Assembly: GCA_958295725.1 (NCBI GenBank) | Contig: OY282368.1 | Location: 2,006,001 to 2,070,000, forward strand | Origin: an uncultured Alphaproteobacteria bacterium | Lineage (GTDB): Bacteria; Pseudomonadota; Alphaproteobacteria; UBA2966 | Direction: 5' to 3' | Length of the DNA: 64,000 nucleotides | Shown: positions 17,110 to 26,574 of the stretch, piece after piece | Layout of the letters: each line of letters opens with the position of its first letter | Numbering within the stretch: position 1 is the stretch's first letter | Program-made: the position numbers and the translations under genes | Notes under the pieces: generated by a model | Told to the model about the DNA's origin: nothing | The model's input: only the letters and a program-made list of their open reading frames with translations | The model's database searches: none

Positions 17110-18870
17110 TCAGCCGCGCGACGCCCTCAGCGCCTCCGTGGCCGGCGTATCGACGGTCTGTCCGTCGTCGCCGACAACGACCCCGTAGACGTTCTCCGCC
17201 GCCTCGCGGCTGACCACGCCGTCGCGCACGTCCCGCAGCACCTGGTCGGGGCCGCGACGAAGCGGGCTTCCCCACCCCCCGCCACCCGGCGACAGGGCGT
17301 GCAACCGCAGAGGCCCGTGGGCCTCCACACCGTACCGGGGCGCGGGGCGCTCGGTCCCGTCGTCGAAGGCCAAGGTCATCCGGCCGGCCGCGCCGGTTCT
17401 GCCGCCGTTCGTTCCGTACCCGGACGGGTGGATCAGTCCCTCGCCGCGGAACGCGTACTCCGCGGGCTCTCCGATCGCGACCTCGTAGTCGATCCCGGTG
17501 CCTCCGCGGAACTCGCCGGGACCGGCGGAATCGCGGCGGAATTCCTGGCGCGCGAACCGCGCGGGATAGCGCTGCTCGTAGTTCTCGACGTTGTGCATCG
17601 TGATGCCGCCCAGCGTGCCGACGTGCCCGAACTGGTTGAAACCGTCGCGGTCCTTCACGGCGCCCGACCCGGAGAGCGTGTTCCAGTGGTACATCACCCA
17701 AGGGCTGGGAGAGTCCATTCCCCCGGAAGTGACGCCGTGGATGGATTTCCCCCAGCCCGCGCACGCCCGTTCCGGGTCGGCGGCCGCGAGCGCCTTCCAC
17801 ACCGCGTGCCCGATCTCGTGGGCGACCGTCGCGGTGCACATGGAAAGAGGCGCGGGCGGTCGCGGATTGACCACGGTTCCGAGCGGCGCGATCACGTCGA
17901 TGGCCCGGAGCGAGCCGCCGTTGCGGGGAAGATCGGCGTCGAAATAGGAGGTGATGGCCAGGTAGACGGCAGAATGCGTGTTCACGAGCGAGCTGTTCTT
18001 GAAGCCGCGCATCTGCGGGTCGGAACCCGTGAAGTCCACGGTCGCGTGGCCATCGGCGATCGTGACCGCGGCACGGATCGCGATGTCCACTTCATCGAAG
18101 CAGTCGGAGTGCGTGTACTCGACGCTCTCGTAACGGCCCTCGGGAAGGGTTCCGAGCGCCGACCGCAGGCGGCGTTCCCCATGATCAAGGATGGCGTCGA
18201 GCAGGCCGAAGGCCGTCTGGACGCCAAGCTCGCGCGCGATCCGCGAGATTCGCTCGACGCCGATCCGCGTGGATCCCATCATGGCGCGGAGGTCGCCGTC
18301 CATGAGGTCGGGCGTACGCGAGTTGAGGAGCAGGAGCCGCCACACGTCACGGCGCAAGACCCCCCGCTCGACGATCCGCATGACGGGCAGGCGGATACCC
18401 TCCTGCCAGATATCCGTGGCTCTCGCGTTGTAGGTCCCGGCCGCGCCCCCGCCGATGTCGGACTGGTGGGCGCGGTTGCAGGCGAACCCGATCGTCTCGC
18501 CATCGACAACGACCGGGCGCGAGATGACCCAGTCGGGGAGGTGGTTGCCGCCGGCCGCGTAGGGATCGCTCGAGACGAACACGTCGCCCTCCGCGATCCG
18601 GCCGCCGAACTCCGCGAGGATGGCCTCGACCGTGAAGCCGCCGCCGCCCGTATGGATGGGGATGCCGTCCGCCTGGCTCACCAGCGCACCGTTCCGGTCG
18701 GTGACGAAGCACGAGAAATCGTGGGAGTCGCTGAAGATGGGGCTGCGGGCCGTGCGCGTCATCACTTGGCCCATCCGGCGGCACGCTTCATCGAGGCGGC
18801 TCCGGGTCAACGCCAGCGCGACCGGATCGATGTCCGCGCCCGCCGGACGTTCCGGCGCGGCGGCGTTCAC
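17110..18870 (-). CDS. hyuB: Hydantoinase B / oxoprolinase family protein
   Basis: 586 residues, the B subunit of an ATP-dependent N-methylhydantoinase/acetophenone-carboxylase-type enzyme. Diagnostic segments: FSDSHDFSCFVTDRNGALVSQ, DVFVSSDPYAAGGNHLPDW, NRAHQSDIGGG near the front, VDFTGSDPQMRGF in the middle and SPGGGGWGSPLRR near the end. The start is GTG 18870, whose TGA overlap (GTGA) with hyuA couples the subunits. Substrate cannot be read from sequence; hydantoins, 5-oxoproline-like cyclic amides and aryl ketones are all known for the family. Confidence 0.92.
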   Translation of the reverse strand: MNAAAPERPAGADIDPVALALTRSRLDEACRRMGQVMTRTARSPIFSDSHDFSCFVTDRNGALVSQADGIPIHTGGGGFTVEAILAEFGGRIAEGDVFVSSDPYAAGGNHLPDWVISRPVVVDGETIGFACNRAHQSDIGGGAAGTYNARATDIWQEGIRLPVMRIVERGVLRRDVWRLLLLNSRTPDLMDGDLRAMMGSTRIGVERISRIARELGVQTAFGLLDAILDHGERRLRSALGTLPEGRYESVEYTHSDCFDEVDIAIRAAVTIADGHATVDFTGSDPQMRGFKNSSLVNTHSAVYLAITSYFDADLPRNGGSLRAIDVIAPLGTVVNPRPPAPLSMCTATVAHEIGHAVWKALAAADPERACAGWGKSIHGVTSGGMDSPSPWVMYHWNTLSGSGAVKDRDGFNQFGHVGTLGGITMHNVENYEQRYPARFARQEFRRDSAGPGEFRGGTGIDYEVAIGEPAEYAFRGEGLIHPSGYGTNGGRTGAAGRMTLAFDDGTERPAPRYGVEAHGPLRLHALSPGGGGWGSPLRRGPDQVLRDVRDGVVSREAAENVYGVVVGDDGQTVDTPATEALRASRG

Positions 18871-20975
18871 GCGGCCTCCATCGGCAGATGCACGACGAGG
18901 TTGTCCGCCGCGTCGATTTCCAGGCGGTCGCTCGCGCCCACCAGGACGGTCGTGGTCCGCTCCTCGACGAGCAGCGGCCCCTCGACGGCGTGACCCGGAC
19001 GGAGGTCCGCGCCGGCGTAGACGGGAATGTCCCGCCGGCCGATCCCGGGGTCCACGAACACCGACCGGATCTCCAGGGGCATCGGATCGCGGGTGGCCTT
19101 GCCAGTTCCGCCGATCGTCAACCGGGGCAGCGCGCCGGTTCCGACCACGCGCTGGTTGCTGATCTCGACGATCCCGTCGGGTTGGGTATGCCCGTACAAG
19201 CGGTCGTATTCGTTCTCGAAACGCTCGCGGATGTCCACCGGGTCCCGGCCGGCCCCGTCGCCGAGGCCAACGCGCACGACCCATTGCTGGCCGCGGTAGG
19301 AGAGATCGAGCTCCCGCGCGAGACGGACCGCGTCTCTATCGAAGCCTTCCTCCGCCAGCATGGTCCGCGCCTCGCCTTCCAGCCGCTCGAACCCGGCCTC
19401 CAGTTCGCCGGGAGCGACGTCGTCGAGCGTCGACAGAAACACGCGCGCGAGGTCGTGGCGGATGTCGGCGTAGAGCATTCCGAGCGCGCAGAACACGCCC
19501 GAATGCCGCGGGATGTAGACTCGCGCGCAGCCGAGGGTCCGACCCACCGCCGCGCCGTGCATGGGGCCCGCCCCGCCGGCGGGAACGAGGGCGAACGCGC
19601 GCGGATCCCGTCCCCGCTCGACGCTGATGCGTTGAACGGCGAGCAGAAGGTGCTGCTCGACGACGCGGATGATGCCGGCGGCCGCGTCCTCGACGTTCAG
19701 GCCCAACGGGTCGGCGACGGCACGCTCGATGGCGGCGAAGGCCAGATCGCGGTCGAGCGCGATCGAGCCGTCCGCATACGGTCCGGGCCGCAGCCTGCCC
19801 AGGACGAGCTGCGCGTCCGTGACGGTGGGTTCGGTCCCGCCGAGTCCGTAGCACGCCGGCCCCGGGTCGGCCCCGGCCCCACGGGGTCCGACGAACAACA
19901 TGCCGCCGTCGTCGACCCCGGCGACGGCGCCGCCGCCGGCTCCGATCGTATGGATGTCGACAGAAGGCGTGGCGACGTGGTACCCGGCGACCGTGAGCGC
20001 ATCGCGCACGGAGACGGCGCCCCGCTCCATCAACATGACATCGCAGCTCGTGCCGCCGATCTCCATCGAGATGAGGTTCCCGGTCTTCGCGGCCTTCCGA
20101 TAGGCGTTCAGCGCGCCGACGCCCGCGGCGGGACCGGAGAGCAGAAGGCGCACCGGCCGCGTCGCGATGCGTCCCACGGACGTCATGCCGCCGTTGCTCT
20201 GGACCAGCAGGACGGGACGCTCGAGCCCCAGCGCCGCCAGACGGGCGTTCAAATCCTTCAGATAGGGCACGACCCGTGGCGCCAGACAAGCGTTGACCAC
20301 GGTCGTGGACGTGCGCTCGTACTCCCCCATGATGGGCATGATCTCGCTCGACAGAGACACGAGATCGGGATCGCCGTCCCAGACATCGCGGATGATCTCG
20401 GCGCACGCCCGTTCGTGGACCGGGTTCAGGAAGCTGTTGATCAGCGCGATCGCGATCGCCTCGACCCGCTCGCGCCCGAACTCTTCGAGGGCCGCCTCGA
20501 CGTCCGCCGCCACCAACGGCTCGACCTCGCATCCGTCGCGGTCGATCCGCCCGCTCACCGGCAGTCGCAGGTAACGGGGCACCAGGACCGGCGGGAACGG
20601 CCGACGGTGGTCCCACTGGTTCTCGCGGAAGCCCCGCCGGATTTCCAGGCTGTCGCGGAACCCGCGGGTGGTCAGGAGGCCGACCGTCGCGCCCTTGCCT
20701 TCGAGCATGGTGTTGGTCGCCACCGTGGAGCCGTGAACGAACAGGCCGCACGATTCCAGAAGCGCCTCGACCGGTTTTCCAAAGGCGTCCGCCGCGGCCC
20801 GGAGCACGCGGAGCACGCCAGCGCTCGGGTCGGCGGGCGCCGAGGGCACCTTGAACGAATACGTCAGGCCCGTCGCGTCCGCCAGCACCATGTCGGTGAA
20901 AGTGCCGCCGACGTCCACCCCGATGCGCCACGGCGCCGCCGGCGATGAGGCGCGCGCCGCCGACAACTCAGACAT
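18867..20975 (-). CDS. hyuA: Hydantoinase A / oxoprolinase family protein
   Basis: 702 residues, the ATP-using A subunit. The actin-like ATPase fold shows as IGVDVGGTFTDMVLAD (~18-33), VHGSTVATNTMLEGKGA (~85-101), LSGPAAGVGALNA, MEIGGTSCDVMLM and GAGGGAVAGVDDGG. It hydrolyses ATP to open a cyclic amide or to activate a ketone together with HyuB. It precedes hyuB with a GTGA overlap. 126 bp separate it from the FAD enzyme gene upstream, so an internal promoter is possible. Confidence 0.93.
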   Translation of the reverse strand: MSELSAARASSPAAPWRIGVDVGGTFTDMVLADATGLTYSFKVPSAPADPSAGVLRVLRAAADAFGKPVEALLESCGLFVHGSTVATNTMLEGKGATVGLLTTRGFRDSLEIRRGFRENQWDHRRPFPPVLVPRYLRLPVSGRIDRDGCEVEPLVAADVEAALEEFGRERVEAIAIALINSFLNPVHERACAEIIRDVWDGDPDLVSLSSEIMPIMGEYERTSTTVVNACLAPRVVPYLKDLNARLAALGLERPVLLVQSNGGMTSVGRIATRPVRLLLSGPAAGVGALNAYRKAAKTGNLISMEIGGTSCDVMLMERGAVSVRDALTVAGYHVATPSVDIHTIGAGGGAVAGVDDGGMLFVGPRGAGADPGPACYGLGGTEPTVTDAQLVLGRLRPGPYADGSIALDRDLAFAAIERAVADPLGLNVEDAAAGIIRVVEQHLLLAVQRISVERGRDPRAFALVPAGGAGPMHGAAVGRTLGCARVYIPRHSGVFCALGMLYADIRHDLARVFLSTLDDVAPGELEAGFERLEGEARTMLAEEGFDRDAVRLARELDLSYRGQQWVVRVGLGDGAGRDPVDIRERFENEYDRLYGHTQPDGIVEISNQRVVGTGALPRLTIGGTGKATRDPMPLEIRSVFVDPGIGRRDIPVYAGADLRPGHAVEGPLLVEERTTTVLVGASDRLEIDAADNLVVHLPMEAA

Positions 20976-21101
20976 CGGCCCTCATCTTCATCAGTAAATG
21001 AATCGCGAGTCCGCGCCGATATTCGAGCGGCGCGTCGATGTTCGCAAACCTGTAACACCGCGCCGCGCAAGGCCGCTTGGCCGGAACGCCGCCCGCGTCG
21101 C

Positions 21102-22586
21102 CTACGGACATCCCGATCCCGTACCCGGCGAAAGCGCCCGTCGCACGACCTTGCCCGGATTCAGGATTCCGTCCGGGTCCAGGGCCGCCTTCACCCTGGC
21201 CATGAGATCGATCTCCAGAGCCGACTTGTAACGGACGATCTCGTCGCGTTTCAGACGGCCCAGTCCATGCTCGGCGCTGATGCTGCCGCCGAAGCTCGCG
21301 ACGATATCGTGGACGATCTCGTTCACGGCGCCCCAGCGGGCCAGAAACGCTTCCTTGTCGGCGTCTGTCGGCGGGCCGACGTTGAAATGGATGTTGCCGT
21401 CCCCGAGGTGCCCGAACGCCACGACGCGGGCGCCCGGGACGGCCTCCCCGACGGCCCGCGTGGCGCGATCCAGGAATGCGGGAACATCCGGCAAGGGGAC
21501 GGAAACGTCGTGCTTGATACCGCCGCCCTCGCGCAGTTCCGCCTCGGGGATGGACTCCCGCAGCTTCCACATGGCGTACGCCTGCGCCTCGCTCGTCGCG
21601 ACCGCGGCGTCCTCTATCGCGCCGGCGTCGAGGGCGGCGGCAAGGGCTTCCTCGACGCACTCCTGCGGGCCGGTTCCCGCGAGACCCGACTGAAGCTCCA
21701 GGAGCACGTACCACGGGTGCTCCGCTTCCAGCGGGTCGCGCGTGCCGGGAACGTGACGGAAGCAGAAATCGAGACAGATGCGGGACATCAGCTCGAAGCC
21801 CGTGATCGCGTCGCCGCATACCGCGCGCGCACGATCGAGGAGTTCCAGCGCGCGTGCGACGTCCCGCAGGCCGACGAACGCCGTCACGACGGAGCGCGGT
21901 CGGGGAAACAGCCTGAGCACCGCGGCCGTGACGATTCCCAACGTCCCCTCGCTGCCGATGAACAGCTGCTTGAGGTCGTATCCCGTGTTGTCCTTCCTCA
22001 GCTTTCGGAGCCCGTTCCATATCCGCCCGTCGGGCAGCACGACCTCCAGACCGAGCACGAGATCGCGCGCGTTCCCGTAGCGCAGGACCGCCGTGCCTCC
22101 GGCGTTCGTGGACAGGTTCCCGCCGATCTGGCAACTTCCCTCCGCCGCGAGGCTCAGGGGGAACAGGCGGTCGGCGTCCGCCGCCGCGGCCTGCACGTCG
22201 GCGAGGATGCAGCCAGCCTCCACGGTCATGGTGTTGCCGGCCGCGTCCAGTTCGCGGATGCGATCGAGCCGGGCCAGGGACAACAGCACTTGAGCGCCGC
22301 TCTCGTCGGGAACGGCGCCCCCGCAGAGGCCCGTATTGCCCCCTTGCGGGACGACGCCGATACCCGACGCCGCACAGAGCCGGACGACCTCCGCGACTTC
22401 TCCGGTATCGGCGGGCGACACCATGACCGGGGTCGCGCCACGGAACAGGCCCCGCCGTTCCTCGAGGTGAGGCGCCAGGACCCGCGGATCGTCGGTCCAC
22501 CCCTTGGGGCCGACGACGGCCTTGACATGGGAGACCGCCCATTCCAGACCTTGAAGAGCGAATTGCTGATTCGTCCGCTCGCTCAT
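21102..22586 (-). CDS. FAD-binding oxidoreductase (2-hydroxyacid dehydrogenase / glycolate oxidase GlcD type)
   Basis: 494 residues. The PP-loop/FAD-binding domain (FAD_binding_4) is seen in VPQGGNTGLCGGAVP and GCILADVQAAAADADRLFPL, with GGNLSTNAGG and GSEGTLGIVTAA typical of the D-lactate / D-2-hydroxyglutarate dehydrogenase group. The C-terminal substrate domain has GHLGDGNIHFNV and EHGLGRLKRDEI (metal and substrate His/Glu). I start at ATG 22586 (MSERTNQQFALQGLEW); an upstream GTG at 22628 would add 14 residues. It lies 45 bp after tsaC on the same strand, an order common in Alphaproteobacteria. Confidence 0.9.
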   Translation of the reverse strand: MSERTNQQFALQGLEWAVSHVKAVVGPKGWTDDPRVLAPHLEERRGLFRGATPVMVSPADTGEVAEVVRLCAASGIGVVPQGGNTGLCGGAVPDESGAQVLLSLARLDRIRELDAAGNTMTVEAGCILADVQAAAADADRLFPLSLAAEGSCQIGGNLSTNAGGTAVLRYGNARDLVLGLEVVLPDGRIWNGLRKLRKDNTGYDLKQLFIGSEGTLGIVTAAVLRLFPRPRSVVTAFVGLRDVARALELLDRARAVCGDAITGFELMSRICLDFCFRHVPGTRDPLEAEHPWYVLLELQSGLAGTGPQECVEEALAAALDAGAIEDAAVATSEAQAYAMWKLRESIPEAELREGGGIKHDVSVPLPDVPAFLDRATRAVGEAVPGARVVAFGHLGDGNIHFNVGPPTDADKEAFLARWGAVNEIVHDIVASFGGSISAEHGLGRLKRDEIVRYKSALEIDLMARVKAALDPDGILNPGKVVRRALSPGTGSGCP

Positions 22587-22631
22587 TCCTTCAGTGTATC
22601 GGATGGTCCGGACACAGGACAATTCCACTTG

Positions 22632-23651
22632 CTATCGACACGGCGCCGCCGCCAACCGGGAGGCCGGCCGCGGCGCCGCGGCGCGCCGGAGCCGATCGTT
22701 GACGGCACGGCCCATGCCGGTCTCCGGAACCGGCATCACGGCGATGCGCCGGAATTCCGGCGTGTCGAGCCGCAACAGCATGTCGAACAGGTTCACCGCC
22801 GCCTCCACGACATCGCCGGCGGTGCTGAGGTTGAGCGTCTTCGCCGCGCCGCCGGGGACCACCGGGCCGAACGCGAGCAAGGCTTCGTCCGGATCCGCGT
22901 GAGTGGCCCCCAGCCGGACGGGCAGGTTCGGCGCGTAATGGCTCTCCGCCCGCCCGGGGGAGGTCGGGGTCGCCTCGCCAGCGCCTTGCGGCCGACCGAC
23001 GGGGCCGATGAGTTCCTCGACGGCTTCGACGGACGCGCCGCCCGGACGCAGCAACAGCGGTTCATCGCCGGTCAGATCCAGAATCGTGGACTCGATCCCG
23101 ACGGCGCAGGAACCGCCATCCAGGATCGTCGGAACCGCGTCGCCCAGGCTTTCGTAAACGTGCCGGGCCGTGGTCGGGCTCGGCCGTCCGGAGAGATTGG
23201 CGCTGGGTCCGGCGACCGGGCGTCCGGCCACGCGGATCAGGGCGAGCGCGACGTGGTTGTCGGGCACTCTCACGGCAACGGTATCCCGTCCGGCGCACGC
23301 GCGGCCCGCAATCGCGCAACGCGCGGCCCGCGGGAGGATAAGCGTGAGGGGGCCGGGCCAGAATGCCGTGGCCAACGCCTCGGCCCGCTCGTCGAACGGC
23401 GCGAGTTCCCTGGTCGCGTCGAGATCCGCCACATGGATGATCAGTGGATTGGACGCGGGCCGGCCCTTGGCCGCGTAGACGGCGGCGACCGCGTCCTCGT
23501 CGGTGGCGTCGGCCCCGAGGCCATACACGGTCTCGGTGGGAAAGGCGACGAGCTCTCCCTCCCGGAGACGACGGGCCGCCCGCGCGATGGACTCCGGCGT
23601 CGCCACCACGACTCCGGTCCCGTCCGTTCGCTTCCGCCCGTCGTCGGCCAT
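22632..23651 (-). CDS. tsaC: L-threonylcarbamoyladenylate synthase (TsaC/Sua5 family)
   Basis: 339 residues: YrdC domain plus Sua5 C-terminal domain. Seen: GELVAFPTETVYGLGADAT, then KGRPASNPLIIHV and RVPDNHVALALI, then GPSANLSGRPSPTTARHV; the long C-terminal part (SHYAPNLPVRL...) is the Sua5 extension. It condenses threonine, bicarbonate and ATP to the threonylcarbamoyl-AMP used for t6A37 in tRNAs reading ANN codons. It is divergent from the acyl-CoA dehydrogenase (111 bp between the starts). Confidence 0.95.
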   Translation of the reverse strand: MADDGRKRTDGTGVVVATPESIARAARRLREGELVAFPTETVYGLGADATDEDAVAAVYAAKGRPASNPLIIHVADLDATRELAPFDERAEALATAFWPGPLTLILPRAARCAIAGRACAGRDTVAVRVPDNHVALALIRVAGRPVAGPSANLSGRPSPTTARHVYESLGDAVPTILDGGSCAVGIESTILDLTGDEPLLLRPGGASVEAVEELIGPVGRPQGAGEATPTSPGRAESHYAPNLPVRLGATHADPDEALLAFGPVVPGGAAKTLNLSTAGDVVEAAVNLFDMLLRLDTPEFRRIAVMPVPETGMGRAVNDRLRRAAAPRPASRLAAAPCR

Positions 23652-23762
23652 CGGCCAAACCGTCCGTTCCCGTCTCTCATGTCCGTCGCTTTGCCCCCGG
23701 CGGGCTTCCGTGCCATATGTATCCGACCCGAAGCGGACAGTCTTGCACTCTTGAGGCTTGTC

Positions 23763-25562
23763 ATGAGCGGATACGCGCCCCCCCTTCGCGAGATGCGGTT
23801 CGTCCTCGATACGGTCGCGGGCCTCGACGCGCTGTACGGGCTTCCGGGATTCGAGGACCTCTCCCCCGACCTCGTGGACGCCGTCCTGGGCGAGGCCGGA
23901 CGCTTCGCGGCCAACGAGCTGGCGCCGCTGAACCGTCCGGGTGACAAGGCGGGCAGCCGCCTGGAGAACGGCGTGGTCCATGCGCCGGACGGTTTCAAGG
24001 AGGCCTACGCGAAATTCGTCGACGGCGGTTGGGGGGGCGTTACGGCCGATCCCGACCACGGCGGCCAGGGCCTGCCGCGCGCCGTCGGCACGGCGGTGAA
24101 CGAGATGGTCGCGGCCGCGAACCTGTCGTTCAGCCTGTGCCCGATGCTCACCCACGGCACCGTCGACATGCTCGTCCATCATGGCAGCGCGGAGCAGAAG
24201 GAGACCTATCTGTCCAAACTGGTCAGCGGCGAATGGTCGGGCACCATGAACCTGACCGAACCGCACGCCGGATCCGACGTGGGCGCCCTCAAGTCCCGCG
24301 CCGTGCGCGACGGGGACCGCTATCGCATCAAGGGTACCAAGACCTTCATCACTTGGGGTGAACACGGCATGGCCGACAACATCGTCCACATGGTGTTGGC
24401 CCGGACTCCGGACGCGCCGTCCGGCACCAGGGGAATCTCCTGCTTCATCGTGCCGAAGTTCCTCGTCAATCCGGACGGCGGTCTGGGCGAACGCAACGAC
24501 CTCAGATGTATCTCGCTGGAACACAAGCTCGGAATCAACGCGAGTCCCACGGCCCTCATGTCCTTCGGAGAGTCGGAGGGCGCCGTCGGATACCTCATCG
24601 GCGAGGAGAACGACGGCATGCGCTGCATGTTCACGATGATGAACATGGCGCGTCTCGCCGTCGGACTCGAGGGAACCGCCATCGCCGAGCGCGCCTTTCA
24701 GCAGGCGCTCTCTTACGCGCGCGAACGCGTGCAAGGGCGTCCCGTGGACGGATCCGGCGCGGACGCCGTGCCCATCGTGCGGCATCCCGACGTCCGCCGC
24801 ATGCTGATGACCATGAAGGCATATACCGAGGCCACCCGGGCGCTCGCCTATTTCACGGCCGTCCACCTCGACATCGCCGGGCGCCACCCGAACGAGGAAC
24901 GCCGCTGGCGCAGCCAGGGGCTCGTCGACCTCCTCACCCCGGTGGTCAAGGCCTGGTCGACCGACGTCGGCGTCGACGTGGCGTCGATCGGTATCCAGGT
25001 CCACGGCGGCATGGGTTTCATCGAGGAGACCGGCGCCGCGCAGCACTATCGCGATGCGCGAATCGCGCCGATCTACGAGGGAACGAACGGGATCCAGGCG
25101 CTCGACCTCGTGGGCCGGAAGTTGACATACGACGGCGGCGTCCACGTTCGCCGACTGCTCGACGACATGCGGGCGACCGTCGACGAGCTCGGCGCCACGT
25201 CCAACGGAGTTTCCGGGATGGCCGACCGCCTGACGACCGCCATCGGGGGGCTCGCGGCGGCGACGGACTGGATGATCGAGACGCGGATGTCGGGGAACGC
25301 CAACGAGTGGGCCGCCGGGGCTACGGAGTACCAGCGCATGCTGGGTATCGTGATGGGGGGGTATCTGATGGCCCGCGCGGCGCTGGCCGCGGACCGCGGT
25401 CTGTCGAGTGGCGACGGGGACGATGCCTTCCTGGCCGCCAAGGTCGCGACGGCCCGGTTCTACGCCGCCCACATTCTGCCGCGCGCCGCCACCCTGATCG
25501 AAGCCGTGACCGGCGGATCGGAACTGTTGTACGCCATCGATTCCGAACACATGACGCACTGA
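23763..25562 (+). CDS. Acyl-CoA dehydrogenase (long, DmdC-like form)
   Basis: 599 residues, longer than classical acyl-CoA dehydrogenases because of N- and C-terminal extensions. Family marks: GTMNLTEPHAGSDVG (FAD/substrate), IKGTKTFITWGEH, the C-terminal domain with QVHGGMGFIEETGAAQHYRD, and ARIAPIYEGTNGIQALDL (the catalytic Glu region). It oxidises acyl-CoA to enoyl-CoA, passing electrons to ETF. It starts at ATG 23763 (MSGYAPPLREMRFVLDTV). It is first of a plus-strand lipid cluster; the chain length it prefers is unknown, and the DmdC resemblance does not prove use of methylmercaptopropionate. Confidence 0.93.
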   Translation: MSGYAPPLREMRFVLDTVAGLDALYGLPGFEDLSPDLVDAVLGEAGRFAANELAPLNRPGDKAGSRLENGVVHAPDGFKEAYAKFVDGGWGGVTADPDHGGQGLPRAVGTAVNEMVAAANLSFSLCPMLTHGTVDMLVHHGSAEQKETYLSKLVSGEWSGTMNLTEPHAGSDVGALKSRAVRDGDRYRIKGTKTFITWGEHGMADNIVHMVLARTPDAPSGTRGISCFIVPKFLVNPDGGLGERNDLRCISLEHKLGINASPTALMSFGESEGAVGYLIGEENDGMRCMFTMMNMARLAVGLEGTAIAERAFQQALSYARERVQGRPVDGSGADAVPIVRHPDVRRMLMTMKAYTEATRALAYFTAVHLDIAGRHPNEERRWRSQGLVDLLTPVVKAWSTDVGVDVASIGIQVHGGMGFIEETGAAQHYRDARIAPIYEGTNGIQALDLVGRKLTYDGGVHVRRLLDDMRATVDELGATSNGVSGMADRLTTAIGGLAAATDWMIETRMSGNANEWAAGATEYQRMLGIVMGGYLMARAALAADRGLSSGDGDDAFLAAKVATARFYAAHILPRAATLIEAVTGGSELLYAIDSEHMTH

Positions 25563-25589
25563 CGACGCCCCCTGATTTCGGAGGACCCC

Positions 25590-26387
25590 ATGCCGGACGC
25601 GGTTACGCAAGACGTTTCCGACGGCGTTCTGACGATCACGATGAATTGGCCCGACCGTCTCAACGTTCTGGGCGGCGAGATGGTCGACGGACTGGCGGAA
25701 GCGTTCGACCGCGCGCGTCGGGACTCCGATGTCCGTTGCGTCGTCCTCCGGGGCGCGGGCAGGCATTTCTGCGCGGGCGGCGACATCCGTCTCATGCGGG
25801 ACTGGGCGGCCATGCCGACCGACATCCGGATGGAGCAATTCCGCTCCTTCATCTCCGGATTCCATGTGGTGGTGAGCGGTATGCAGGAACTGCCCAAACC
25901 GGTCGTCGCCGGTCTTCACGGAGCCGTCGCGGGCGCGGGGTTGTCCCTCGCCATGAACAGCGACCTCGCGGTCGCGGCGGACGATGCCGTATTCACCCTC
26001 GCCTATATCGGGATCGGCACCAGCCCCGACGGCGGCGGCACCTACGGTCTGCCGCGAATCGTGGGTTTGAAGAAGGCGATGGAGATCGCCATGCTCGGCG
26101 ACCGGTTCGACGCGGCGACGGCGCTGTCGCTGGGCCTCGTCAACAAGGTCGTCCCGGCGAAGAAGCGGGAGCGGGAAACCCATGCGCTCGCGGCGCGATT
26201 GGCGCAAGGGCCCACGGCCGCGCTCGGTCGAACCAAGGCGTTGCTTCACGCGTCTCTCACGTCGGGCCCGAGCGCCCAGCTCGACCGCGAAAAGGAGAGT
26301 TTTGTCCGCTGCGCGGCCACCGACGATTTCGTCGAGGGCCTGGACGCGTTCATGGAGAAGCGGACGCCCACATTCACGGGAGGGTAG
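25590..26387 (+). CDS. Enoyl-CoA hydratase/isomerase family protein
   Basis: 265 residues. Crotonase fold: oxyanion-hole segments GAGRHFCAGGDIRLM (~50-64) and LHGAVAGAGLSLAMNSDLAV (~110-129), then IGIGTSPDGGGTYGLPRIVG. The usual catalytic glutamate positions in these loops are replaced by Gly/Ser or Asp, so isomerase, thioesterase-like or atypical hydratase activity is possible. It starts 27 bp after the acyl-CoA dehydrogenase with a ggaggacccc ribosome site. Confidence 0.9.
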   Translation: MPDAVTQDVSDGVLTITMNWPDRLNVLGGEMVDGLAEAFDRARRDSDVRCVVLRGAGRHFCAGGDIRLMRDWAAMPTDIRMEQFRSFISGFHVVVSGMQELPKPVVAGLHGAVAGAGLSLAMNSDLAVAADDAVFTLAYIGIGTSPDGGGTYGLPRIVGLKKAMEIAMLGDRFDAATALSLGLVNKVVPAKKRERETHALAARLAQGPTAALGRTKALLHASLTSGPSAQLDREKESFVRCAATDDFVEGLDAFMEKRTPTFTGG

Positions 26388-26574
26388 GCGTAGAACCCGG
26401 CGCGGTCGCTGCCAACCCAGGCGCGTCGGCCGAGCGTCCAGCCAAGTTGAATTCGGGCGGATGGCATGGTCTATTCGACCGGGTTCCCGAGTTCCCCGCC
26501 CCGTCGTCGGGCATTGTCCGCGGGAATCGCGACCGCTCCAGCGATTCGCCCGACGCGACGGATCGGAGGCAGCC

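Noticed and set aside
17110..19284. hyuB start further upstream at 19284
   Set aside because: The extra residues lie within hyuA in another frame; the GTGA overlap at 18870 gives the family N-terminus.
21267..23762. Long plus-strand open frame leading into the acyl-CoA dehydrogenase
   Set aside because: It lies opposite the FAD enzyme and tsaC; the family N-terminus begins at 23763.
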